The position numbers were made by a program, and so were the translations under genes. Positions 15,114 through 24,110 of a stretch of DNA of 49,314 bases are shown here, piece after piece. Location of the stretch: contig DATJDU010000077.1 in NCBI GenBank assembly GCA_035497315.1, positions 1 to 49,314 on the forward strand, read 5' to 3'. The stretch is from Andeanibacterium sp035497315. GTDB lineage: Bacteria; Pseudomonadota; Alphaproteobacteria; Sphingomonadales; Sphingomonadaceae. The notes below the pieces were generated by a model. The model did not search any database. It had not been told where the DNA came from and saw only the letters and a program-made list of their open reading frames with translations. The first letter of the stretch is position 1. The number at the start of each line of letters is the position of its first letter.

Positions 15114-15943
15114 TCTGCTTCAGCCTTCCTGTCGAGCGTGACGTTGTGTGTGACCACGCCCTTCTTCTTCTTGACCTTGGTCTCGATGAACCGCCGCCCG
15201 GTGCCCTCCAGTACGAGCGCGGTCAAGCGTCCGGTGTTGAAGGCGCCGGTATCGATGCCGATTCGGTTGGGGCGAATCACGACCTCTTCGGTGATCGTGT
15301 GACCATGGACCACGACGTGGGAATGCGGTTCCTGATGCGAAAGGAACGGCTCGCGAATCCAGCGCATATCCTGGCCCTGCTGCTGCTTCAGCGCCACACC
15401 GGGGGCGATGCCGGCATGGACGAAGGCATAATTGCCGATCACCACCAATTCCTCGAAGGAACGGATGAACTGCAGATCTTCTGCCGGAATATGCCGTGCC
15501 ATCAGCTCCTGCAGGGCAATCATTTCCGTCCTGTTGCGCGCGCGCGGCTGGATGCCATAGCTTAGCAGGGTCTCGCGCCCGCCGAAGCGCAGGAAGTGGC
15601 GCAGCACTTCCGTGTGCTTGAAGCTTTCGAGGAACATTTCCTCGTGATTCCCTGTCAGGATGCGCAGGTCGCGCGCCTTTTGCCATTCGCGCGCACGGGC
15701 CAGCACACCGGCGCTGTCGGGCCCGCGATCCACCAGATCGCCCAGCAGGATTACCGTGCTGCGCAATGGGCGGCCATGGGCCTCGTCGCGCTCGATCGCC
15801 TCGATCATCGCCTCGAATAGGTCCAGCCTTCCGTGGATATCGCCCACGGCATAAATCCGCCTGCCCACGGGGACCGAGGGTTCCTTGTTCCCTTTTGGAA
15901 GGGAGAAGAGGTTGCGCAGAGTCTGGATCATGGCGTTGGGCAC
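15110..15943 (-). CDS. PPP-family metallophosphatase
   Basis: A 277-residue serine/threonine-phosphatase-like metallophosphoesterase. All metal and phosphate signatures are present: GDIHGR (34-39), GDLVDRG (68-74), GNHEE (98-102), FVHAG and VVHGH. Bacterial relatives dephosphorylate proteins or diadenosine tetraphosphate. GTG 15943 is favoured over ATG 15931 because GAGGTGG lies 10 nt upstream of it and none precedes the ATG. The C-terminus is Lys-rich (KVKKKKG). Coupling to ugd suggests control of UDP-glucuronate formation or shared envelope function; this is inference. Confidence 0.92.
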   Translation of the reverse strand: MPNAMIQTLRNLFSLPKGNKEPSVPVGRRIYAVGDIHGRLDLFEAMIEAIERDEAHGRPLRSTVILLGDLVDRGPDSAGVLARAREWQKARDLRILTGNHEEMFLESFKHTEVLRHFLRFGGRETLLSYGIQPRARNRTEMIALQELMARHIPAEDLQFIRSFEELVVIGNYAFVHAGIAPGVALKQQQGQDMRWIREPFLSHQEPHSHVVVHGHTITEEVVIRPNRIGIDTGAFNTGRLTALVLEGTGRRFIETKVKKKKGVVTHNVTLDRKAEAE

Positions 15944-16189
15944 GATTTAAGGTCCACCTCGCGCGCTGCAAGCTGCGTTTGCGTTCGGACGGCCGAATCG
16001 AGCGCCCGGAATTATGTGATGCCGAAAATCCACACTAGTGCGAATTTTATGTGACACTTGGCAATAAGTCTTGTGCGCTGCAGCACTGCTGGGCAAGTTC
16101 ATTGCGCAAACGGCAGGCCAGCACGCTCAACGATGCGGCCGCTGTTTACGCAGGTGGGACGAGGCCAAACCAAGTTAAAGGAACTTGCC

Positions 16190-16936
16190 ATGCTTACGTC
16201 CGTCCGCAGCCTGATGGCTGCTACCGTTCTCGCCGGTGCCGCGCTTGCCGCTACTCCCGCCATGGCGCAGGATGAAGAAACCCCCATCGTGACCGTTTCG
16301 GGCAATGTCGCTCTCGTCACCGACTATCGCTTCCGCGGCGTCGGCCTGTCGGGCGGCGATCCGGCGATCCAGGGCGGTATTACGCTGAACACCGCTCCGG
16401 GCTTCTATGTCGGCACCTGGGCTTCCTCGCTGGAAGACAGCCCGACCTACGGCGAAATGGAACTCGACGTGTTCGCCGGCTGGGCCGGTGACATCACTGA
16501 CGGCATCGGCATCGATGTGGGTGCGACCTACTATCTGTACCCGACCAACGACGTCGATCCGGCTGACGTGTTCGAACTCTACGCCAAGGTGAAGCCGACC
16601 GTCGGCCCCCTGGCTCTGACCTTCGGCGTTGCCTATTCGCCCGATCAGGATTCGCTGGGCAGCAATGACAACCTCTACCTCTCGGCCGATGCTGCCATTG
16701 CCGTTCCTTCGACGCCCCTGACCCTGAACGGTCACGTGGGTTACACCGACGGTGGCCTGGCCGCTGCTCTCACGAACAACAGCAAGGCTTGGGACTGGTC
16801 GGTTGGCGCTTCGATGACCGTGCTGGGCAACGTCTCGCTGGGCGTGAGCTATGTCGGCGTCGAAAACGATTCGCTCTTCGCGGCTGATGGCGTGACCGAC
16901 GACACCATCGTCGGCTCGCTGAGCGTCAGCTTCTAA
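16190..16936 (+). CDS. TorF family putative outer-membrane porin
   Basis: A 248-residue exported beta-barrel-like protein of the TorF family (TIGR02001). The signal peptide is residues 1-26, with cleavage after TPAMA. The mature part has the family opening VTVSGNVALVTDYRFRGVGL, alternating hydrophobic strands, Gly/Asp-rich turns and a terminal phenylalanine (SLSVSF), which is the outer-membrane assembly signal. ATG 16190 has AAAGGA 6-8 nt upstream. The 246-nt gap upstream holds no gene and is a likely promoter region, and a strong terminator follows, so it is monocistronic. Codon use is more uniform than in neighbours, suggesting high expression. Confidence 0.88.
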   Translation: MLTSVRSLMAATVLAGAALAATPAMAQDEETPIVTVSGNVALVTDYRFRGVGLSGGDPAIQGGITLNTAPGFYVGTWASSLEDSPTYGEMELDVFAGWAGDITDGIGIDVGATYYLYPTNDVDPADVFELYAKVKPTVGPLALTFGVAYSPDQDSLGSNDNLYLSADAAIAVPSTPLTLNGHVGYTDGGLAAALTNNSKAWDWSVGASMTVLGNVSLGVSYVGVENDSLFAADGVTDDTIVGSLSVSF

Positions 16937-16982
16937 GCTGCTGCGGCCTTCGGGTCGCGCGGTTTCGAACCGAAAAGAACGA

Positions 16983-17015
16983 GGGCCCGCACCGGCGACG
17001 GTGCGGGCCCTTTTC
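16983..17015 (+). terminator. rho-independent terminator of the TorF gene
   Basis: GGGCCCGCACC (16983-16993) pairs with GGTGCGGGCCC (17000-17010), followed by TTTTC. A long GC stem and T-run 46 nt after the stop make a strong intrinsic terminator. Confidence 0.9.
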
Positions 17016-17077
17016 TATATGCTCCAGATCCCTTGGAGTATGCCTTCAGTGCTTTTGAGCACAGGCCAGGCAGCGTC

Positions 17078-17836
17078 TCAACGCAGGTAAAAATCCACCG
17101 TCGTCACGACGCGGACCTTCTTGAACGGCGTGTCGGACACTCCCCAGCCGCCGCCCTGATCGCCATCGCGCGCATCGATCGAGAAATAGCCCTGGGTCGC
17201 GCTCTTGATCCCGCCAACGCCGGTGCCGCTGTCCTTCGCGAACTGTTCGGCCGAAGAGCGGGCATCCCTGGTGGCCTCGGCCACCATATCCGGCTTGATC
17301 GCATTGAGCTTGGTGAAGGTGTAGGCCATGCCCGAACCTTCCTCCAGCACCACGCCGCGGCGTACCAGCTCGAACTGCCGGCGCACCGCGTCCTGCGCGC
17401 GCTTGATGTCCTGGCTGCGCAGCGTCACGCGCTGACGCACGGTAAACTGCGGGATTCCGTTATTGCTGTAGCTGGAAACATTCACCGCCGTGGGTTCCAG
17501 TGCCTCCTGCGGGAAGCCCAGTTCCTTGAAGAAATCCTTGATCTGCAATGTGTCGCGATCGACCGCCGCCTGGGCCTCGCCAAGGTTCGCGGCTGTGGAG
17601 GAATAGGAGATCGTCCAGGTGGCAAGGTCCGCCGTCACATCGCGCTCGGCAAGGCCGCGCACGGTCACCGATCGGTCGGCCTCCTTGGCGCGGGTCAAGC
17701 CGTCGCCCAGCAGATAGCCGCCGGCGATAAGGCCCACGGCAAGGATTGTGGCGCTGCCCAACAAGAGCCGCGCATCGGCCCTGTGCCAGAAAGCGGTGGC
17801 GGGGGCAGAGGTTTGTTCGTTAGGATCGTCACTCAT
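17078..17836 (-). CDS. SIMPL domain (DUF541) membrane-anchored protein
   Basis: A 252-residue protein with an N-terminal cytoplasmic stretch, one transmembrane segment (about 25-46, SATILAVGLIAGGYLLG) and a periplasmic SIMPL domain. The domain begins SVTVRGLAERDVTADLATWTI and contains FTKLNAIKPDMVAEATRDAR. Family members (E. coli YggE) have been linked to oxidative-stress protection, but no molecular activity is established. ATG 17836 is chosen because AGGAGG (17846-17851) lies 9 nt away; the ATG at 17845 would touch it with no spacing. Confidence 0.9.
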   Translation of the reverse strand: MSDDPNEQTSAPATAFWHRADARLLLGSATILAVGLIAGGYLLGDGLTRAKEADRSVTVRGLAERDVTADLATWTISYSSTAANLGEAQAAVDRDTLQIKDFFKELGFPQEALEPTAVNVSSYSNNGIPQFTVRQRVTLRSQDIKRAQDAVRRQFELVRRGVVLEEGSGMAYTFTKLNAIKPDMVAEATRDARSSAEQFAKDSGTGVGGIKSATQGYFSIDARDGDQGGGWGVSDTPFKKVRVVTTVDFYLR

Positions 17837-17845
17837 GGCAGGCAT

Positions 17846-17851
17846 CCTCCT
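17846..17851 (-). promoter_or_regulatory. ribosome binding site deciding the SIMPL gene start
   Basis: AGGAGG on the minus strand, 9 nt before ATG 17836 and directly adjoining the alternative ATG 17845, which is therefore unlikely to be used. Confidence 0.7.
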
Positions 17852-17929
17852 CGAGTCCGGGGAGCGGACGATGAACCGATGCCATTATGCCGATGAACCG
17901 TGTTTGAATAGCGATGAATGGAGTAAAGC

Positions 17930-18358
17930 GTGGTCAAATATCTCCACAGCATGATCCGGGTAACCGATCCTGATGCGAGCGTGGAATTCTTCAAGCTGCT
18001 GGGGCTGGAAGAAACCCGCCGCATGGAAAACGACAAGGGTCGCTTCACCCTGATCTTCCTTGCCGCTCCGGGGCAGGATGCCGAGGTCGAGCTGACCTAC
18101 AACTGGCCGGCCGAAGGCGAGGAGGGTGAGAAATACGCCGGAGGCCGCAATTTCGGCCATCTGGCTTATGAGGTCGACGACATCTACGCGACTTGCCAGC
18201 GCCTGATGGACGCCGGCATCACGATCAACCGCCCTCCGCGCGACGGTCACATGGCGTTTATCAAGACGCCCGACGGAATCTCGATCGAACTGCTGCAGGA
18301 CGGCCATCTTGCGCCGCAGGAACCCTGGGCCAGCATGGAAAACACCGGCAGCTGGTAA
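17930..18358 (+). CDS. gloA: lactoylglutathione lyase (glyoxalase I)
   Basis: Converts the methylglyoxal-glutathione hemithioacetal to S-lactoylglutathione. The 142-residue VOC-fold protein carries the four metal ligands in the expected places: His6, Glu54, His77 and Glu120. FGHLAYEVDDI (75-85) and GISIELLQ (117-124) are the second-half signatures, and NRPPRDGHMAFIKTPDG matches the glutathione-binding loop. GTG 17930 has GGAG seven bases upstream. No partner glyoxalase II lies in the window. It is divergent from the SIMPL gene. Confidence 0.92.
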   Translation: MVKYLHSMIRVTDPDASVEFFKLLGLEETRRMENDKGRFTLIFLAAPGQDAEVELTYNWPAEGEEGEKYAGGRNFGHLAYEVDDIYATCQRLMDAGITINRPPRDGHMAFIKTPDGISIELLQDGHLAPQEPWASMENTGSW

Positions 18359-18376
18359 GCCGCCCCGCCAAGCGGG

Positions 18377-19579
18377 TTACGCGGGCTTGGCCGCTGCCGT
18401 TTCCTTCGAGGAAAGGCGCAGTATCGCGTAACCCAGCAAGGCCGAGATCAGCGATCCGGCCAGAATGCCGATTTTCGCCTCCTCGATCAGCAGACGATGG
18501 CTGGGGAATGCCAGTTCGGCGATGAACAGGCTCATGGTAAAGCCGATCCCGCACAGCACCGATGTGCCCCATATCTGCGCCCAGTTGGAGTTTTCCGGTC
18601 GCTTGGCGATGCCGAGCTTGTCGGCCAGCACGATGCAGGAAAAGATGCCGATCTGCTTGCCCAGTACGAGCCCGGCGCCAATCGCGAGGGGGAGCGGGGC
18701 GAGGGCTTCCTCCATGCCGATGCCAGCCAGCGCCACCCCGGCATTGGCAAAGCCGAACAGCGGCACCACCAGATAGGCGTTCCAGCCCACCAGGGCATGT
18801 TCCATGGTTTCGAGCATGGTGGAGCCGTTGCGTTCCCGCATCGGAATGGCCAGGGCGGCCACAACGCCTGCAATCGTGGCATGAATGCCCGAATTGAGCA
18901 CGCAGAACCACAGCACCAGCGCCCCTAGAATATAAGGTGCCATGCTGCTCACGCGCATCCGGTTGAGCCCGTAAAGCCCTGCGAAAACCAGCAGCGAGGC
19001 GATCAGCCAGACGAATTTCAGATTGGCCGTATAGAAGACTGCGATCACCAGCACTGCGCCGATATCGTCCACGATCGCCACGGTCAGCAGGAACAGGCGC
19101 AGCGATGCCGGCACACGGCTGCCCAGCAGGCCGATCACCCCCATGGCAAAGGCGATGTCGGTCGCCGCGGGAATGGCCCAGCCGTTCTGAAGCCGTGCAT
19201 CGCCGCCCGCAATCAGCATGAACACCGCCGCCGGGGCTGCCATTCCCGCAATCGCGGCCATTACCGGCAGGCGCCGCTGCTTGGCATCGGCAAGATTGCC
19301 GGCCACGATTTCGCGCTTAACTTCCAGCCCCACCACGAAGAAGAACACCGCCATCAGCGCATCATTGATCCATAGATGGACCGAATTGAGCTTGGGCAGG
19401 GGCGTCCACGCCAGCGGATTGTGGAAGAAATCGTGATAGGCATGAGAGAGCGAGGAATTGGCCACGAGAACGGCCAACACTGCAATTGCGATCAATAGCA
19501 CGCCTTCGAAGGCATCGCTGACGAACAGCGCGCGAAAAGGTCGTACCGCGGTATGGAGGAGGGAACGTTGTTGCTGCAT
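18377..19579 (-). CDS. nhaA: Na+/H+ antiporter NhaA
   Basis: Inner-membrane antiporter that expels Na+ in exchange for protons. The product has 400 residues and about 12 helices. Typical stretches are LMAVFFFVVGLEVKREI, PAATDIAFAMGV with the aspartate pair region, LTVAIVDDIGAVLVIA (the two adjacent aspartates are the ion-binding residues) and the C-terminal GIGFTMSLFIAELAF. ATG 19579 is the only sensible start, although GGAGG touches it without spacing. An upstream TTG extension of 33 codons is open but lacks family similarity. It ends 18 nt from the convergent gloA. Confidence 0.95.
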   Translation of the reverse strand: MQQQRSLLHTAVRPFRALFVSDAFEGVLLIAIAVLAVLVANSSLSHAYHDFFHNPLAWTPLPKLNSVHLWINDALMAVFFFVVGLEVKREIVAGNLADAKQRRLPVMAAIAGMAAPAAVFMLIAGGDARLQNGWAIPAATDIAFAMGVIGLLGSRVPASLRLFLLTVAIVDDIGAVLVIAVFYTANLKFVWLIASLLVFAGLYGLNRMRVSSMAPYILGALVLWFCVLNSGIHATIAGVVAALAIPMRERNGSTMLETMEHALVGWNAYLVVPLFGFANAGVALAGIGMEEALAPLPLAIGAGLVLGKQIGIFSCIVLADKLGIAKRPENSNWAQIWGTSVLCGIGFTMSLFIAELAFPSHRLLIEEAKIGILAGSLISALLGYAILRLSSKETAAAKPA

Positions 19580-19705
19580 CCTCCGACCATTTCCGATGGG
19601 GCCCGCCGATGCAAGCAAATGCGGCGCAGTTTGGATATTTCTCGCATTGCGGGTGGCGTGCTTGCCCACTAGCGTCAATATGTCGGGGAATCAGGGGTCG
19701 CATCT

Positions 19706-21112
19706 GTGGACTGGGAAGCACTCGCGCTGCTGGATTGGCTTGCGCTTGCAGAGCATGAGCTGCTGCTTTTTGCCGGATGTTTCTTCCTGATCGGCGCGAT
19801 TGACGAATTGGCGGTCGATGCGGTCTGGGTCTGGCTGAAGGTCACGGGCCGGGCGGTCACCCGGACGATTGACCGCGCTGGGGAGAGAGGGCGCCCTTTG
19901 TCAGGCGGCGCAGCTGTGCTGATACCTGCCTGGCAGGAAGCCGAAGTGATCGGCGCCACTATTTCCCACGCCTTGGCCGCCTGGCCACAGCAAGAACTGA
20001 CCCTTTATGTCGGTTGCTATCGCAACGATCGCGCGACGGCCGAGGCGGTGATCGCGGCGGCGCGTGGCGATTCCAGGCTGCGGCTGGTGCTGCATGATCG
20101 TGATGGGCCGACGACCAAGGCCGATTGCCTCAACCGGCTCTACCGTGCCCTTGGCGATGATGAGCGTCGCCGTGGCGGGGAGCCTTATCGCATGGTCCTG
20201 CTCCACGATGCGGAGGATATGGTCGATCCGGCGGCGCTCTCTGTGCTCGACCGTGCGCTGGAAGATGCCGATTTCGTCCAGATCCCCGTGCGGCCGGAAC
20301 CGCAGGCAGCTTCGCGCTGGATCGCTGGCCATTATTGCGAGGAATTCGCCGAGGCCCATGCCAAGGCGATGGTGGTGCGCGACGCCTTGTCGGCCGGGCT
20401 TCCGGCGGCGGGCGTCGGCTGTGCCTTTGCCCGTCCAATCCTGGCCCGGCTCGCTCGGGGCCGGCCTGGGAATGATGGGCCCTTCTCGGTCGATAGCCTT
20501 ACCGAGGATTACGAGCTCGGTATTCGGGTAAAGGCCGCCGGAGGCAAGGCTCGTTTCCTGCGTGTGCGCGGGGATGACGGGCAATTGGTAGCGACCCGTG
20601 CCTGCTTTCCTGCCCGCCTCGGCCCCTCGGTACGCCAGAAGACGCGCTGGGTTCATGGAATCGCTTTCCAGGGGTGGGATCGTCTCGGCTGGAGCCCGCA
20701 TCCGGTGGAACTGTGGATGCGCATGCGCGACCGGCGGGGGCCGCTCACTGCCATAGTGCTCGCCGCCGCCTATCTGCTGCTAGCGATAGCTGTTGTGCTG
20801 TGGACGGCCGAATGGCTGGGTTATGGCCGCCATTGGCTGGACGATCCTGTCGTCGAACTGCTCGTGGTCGTCAATTTTGCCAGTTTCGTCTGGCGTGCGG
20901 CCATGCGCTTTGCCTTCACCTCACGCGAATATGGGCCCGGTGAGGCGATCTGGGCTGTTGCCCGGATACCGGTGGCGAACATCGTTGCGATCTTGGCTGG
21001 CAAGCGGGCGTTGTTTGCCTACATCGGAAGCCTGGCTGGTGGTGCCCCGCAATGGGATAAGACCCATCACCACGCTCACCCGGCAGCCATGGCGAAGGAA
21101 ACTGCGGCATGA
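19706..21112 (+). CDS. NfrB-like membrane glycosyltransferase (GT2)
   Basis: A 468-residue processive-type family 2 glycosyltransferase resembling the glycosyltransferase part of NfrB, which in E. coli makes the phage N4 glycan receptor. An N-terminal membrane helix (about 15-45) precedes the domain with IPAWQEAEVIG, DAED (near 168), TED (near 266) and QKTRW (near 311), i.e. the D, DxD, TED and QxxRW signatures. C-terminal helices lie at about 345-375 and 385-440. E. coli NfrB is longer and has a C-terminal MshEN c-di-GMP domain; that is missing here. GTG 19706 has AGGGG 8 nt upstream. It overlaps the next gene by 4 nt. Confidence 0.85.
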   Translation: MDWEALALLDWLALAEHELLLFAGCFFLIGAIDELAVDAVWVWLKVTGRAVTRTIDRAGERGRPLSGGAAVLIPAWQEAEVIGATISHALAAWPQQELTLYVGCYRNDRATAEAVIAAARGDSRLRLVLHDRDGPTTKADCLNRLYRALGDDERRRGGEPYRMVLLHDAEDMVDPAALSVLDRALEDADFVQIPVRPEPQAASRWIAGHYCEEFAEAHAKAMVVRDALSAGLPAAGVGCAFARPILARLARGRPGNDGPFSVDSLTEDYELGIRVKAAGGKARFLRVRGDDGQLVATRACFPARLGPSVRQKTRWVHGIAFQGWDRLGWSPHPVELWMRMRDRRGPLTAIVLAAAYLLLAIAVVLWTAEWLGYGRHWLDDPVVELLVVVNFASFVWRAAMRFAFTSREYGPGEAIWAVARIPVANIVAILAGKRALFAYIGSLAGGAPQWDKTHHHAHPAAMAKETAA

Positions 21113-22260
21113 GCATGTACAGGCGTCCACGCGGGCATCCGGTTCTGATGCTGTTGCTGGTCCTGGGGGGCTGGATCGCCGTCCGTGGGGCATTCTGGGA
21201 AGCGCCGCACCTGCAAGCGGCGCAGGCCTTTGGCGTTCCGGCCATGGCCCAGCCGGCGCTCGCCGCCGTTCCGCCTTCCTTCACCCAGCCCGTCGCCCAG
21301 GGGCCTTCCGCCGCGTCGCCAGCCATTGTTTATGTGGTTTCCGAACCGGACCTTGGGTTGCTGGAACGGATCATCATGCAGCTCGGCCTTGCCCGCACTG
21401 GACCTGCCATGGCGACGCAGGGCATTGCGGCCGGGTCCGGCTGGCCGGTTCAGCAGGCCCAGTCGGCTGGCGGCGGAATTCTGCCATGGTCCTATTCGCT
21501 CGCAGGCGGAAGCGGGAGCATTCAGGATGGCGCTCGGGCTGCTCCTGCCGCTCCAGCACCGCAGAGCGCGCCCTTCCAGCCTGCCGCGCTCTCGGCTGAG
21601 GCATCGCCCTTGCGCCGTTGGGCTGCGGATGGCTGGGCGATGCTTCGCCGGGATACGACCTCCGCACTCACTTCGGGCAAGGGCAGCTATGGGCAGAGCC
21701 AGGCTGGTACGGTCCTGCGTTACCGGGTGATACCCACCAGTTCCTACCGGCCGGAACTCTACGCCCGCGTCAGCCAGGCACTAGGTGGGGCCCAGGAAGT
21801 GGAAGGGGCGCTGGGCGCGTCTGTTCGGCCTCTTGCCGGGGTGCCGGTAACCCTTGCGGCCGAAGGGCGAGTTACGCAGGTAAACGGGCGTACATCGATC
21901 CGGCCCGCCGCCTATGCGGTGGCGCAATTGCCGCGCGTGGAACTGCCGCTGGGCGTCAGGGCGGAAGCCTATGCGCAAGGTGGCTATGTCTGGGGCGACT
22001 ATTCGAGCGCTTTTGTGGATGGGCAAGCGCGGTTGGAGCGCCCGGCGGTGAATATCGGCAAGCTGGAAGTGAATGCGGGTGTGGGTGCCTGGGGCGGGGC
22101 GCAGAAAGGCGCAGCGCGGCTGGATGTCGGGCCTACCGCTTCGGTTTACGTGCCGGTGGGCAAGATGGGTTCGCGCGTGTCGGTCGACTGGCGTTTGCGC
22201 GTTGCGGGTGAGGCGGAGCCGTCCGACGGTCCGGCGGTGACGCTGTCGACGGGGTTCTGA
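21109..22260 (+). CDS. NfrA C-terminal-like outer-membrane or envelope protein
   Basis: A 383-residue protein coupled (ATGA) to the NfrB-like gene. Residues about 12-30 form a hydrophobic membrane or signal segment. Residues 40-195 are Pro/Ala/Gln-rich and probably disordered. From about 200 to the end (LRYRVIPTSSYRPELYARVSQALG, later DVGPTASVYVPVG) the strand pattern and terminal phenylalanine match the C-terminal region of the phage N4 adsorption protein NfrA. The TPR region of full NfrA is absent. I infer a reduced export partner for the glycan made by the upstream enzyme. ATG 21115 is an alternative start. Confidence 0.65.
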   Translation: MSMYRRPRGHPVLMLLLVLGGWIAVRGAFWEAPHLQAAQAFGVPAMAQPALAAVPPSFTQPVAQGPSAASPAIVYVVSEPDLGLLERIIMQLGLARTGPAMATQGIAAGSGWPVQQAQSAGGGILPWSYSLAGGSGSIQDGARAAPAAPAPQSAPFQPAALSAEASPLRRWAADGWAMLRRDTTSALTSGKGSYGQSQAGTVLRYRVIPTSSYRPELYARVSQALGGAQEVEGALGASVRPLAGVPVTLAAEGRVTQVNGRTSIRPAAYAVAQLPRVELPLGVRAEAYAQGGYVWGDYSSAFVDGQARLERPAVNIGKLEVNAGVGAWGGAQKGAARLDVGPTASVYVPVGKMGSRVSVDWRLRVAGEAEPSDGPAVTLSTGF

Positions 22261-22338
22261 CAGGCTCTTCCACCTGATTTCGGCGGAATTTCGGGCACTG
22301 CGCCTTTAATCCGCCGCACGGCTGCGTTAGGCGGGGCC

Positions 22339-23249
<911 letters not shown>

Positions 23250-23253
<4 letters not shown>

Positions 23254-24017
23254 TCCGCCGGGCTGCTTCCGTTTTCCTGGCGCTTTCCGCCTTTTTTGCC
23301 CTTTCTGGCCAGCGTGATCCCATTCTGGTGCCGGAGGTTTCCCAGCATGAGATTCAGGTGCGGCAGGGCTTCACCGGCACGGAATTGCTGCTTTACGGCG
23401 CGATCCTCGATCCCAGCGGCATTCGCGCGGGGCGCGATTACGATATTGTGGTGGTGCTGAAAGGGCCGACCCAGTCGATCCGCTTGCGGGAAAAGCAGAA
23501 GATCGCGGGCATGTGGGTCAATGCCGACAGCAGCGATTTTCGCTCCGCTCCGGCTTTCTTTGCCGTCGCCAGTTCCCGCCCGATCAAGGATATCGTGGAT
23601 GATCGCACGGCCGCGATCTACGAACTGGGGCTCGACTGGCTGCAGCTTTCGCCCATCGGGGCGATCGATCCGCAAGAACAGGCGCGCTTTGCAGCGGGCC
23701 TGGTTGATTTGCGCTCGCGGGAAGGGCTCTACAAGCAGGATGACAAGGGTGTGTCGGTGAGCGAGCAGGTGCTCTACCAGGCGCGCATCGCGCTGCCCTC
23801 CAGCGTGCAGACCGGCACTTATACGGCTGAAACCTTTGCCATCACGCGCGGGCGCGTGGTAGCCTCGGCAGTGTCGCGCGTAGAAGTGCGCAAGCTGGGT
23901 TTCGAGCGTTTCATTGCGCTGTTCGCCCAGGATCAGCCTTTCTTCTACGGCATGATCGCCTGCGCGCTTTCGGTACTTATGGGCTGGATCGCCGGCCGGC
24001 TCTTCGCATTGGCCTGA
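23250..24017 (+). CDS. TIGR02186 family membrane protein
   Basis: A 255-residue alphaproteobacterial protein of unknown function. It has an N-terminal signal or anchor (1-20), a long periplasmic beta-rich domain opening LVPEVSQHEIQVRQGFTGTELLLYGA, and one C-terminal helix (about 230-252, FYGMIACALSVLMGWIAGRLFALA). The architecture suits an envelope domain tethered at its C-terminus. Overlap with the TSUP permease gene implies a joint function, perhaps as an accessory or ligand-capturing subunit; that is inference. Confidence 0.85.
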
Positions 24018-24110
24018 TTCGCCCTCCAATTGCGGCATTGACGCGATTTTAACGTCATTTTCCTATCCGCAAGGCTCTTGTTTTTTGAGCAACGCCACTG
24101 CGGGGGCCAA

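Noticed and set aside
13779..15302. 507-residue ORF antisense to ugd and the phosphatase end
   Set aside because: It is the complement of two well-conserved genes; the product has shadow-type composition (His, Gly, Ala, Asp) and no motif.
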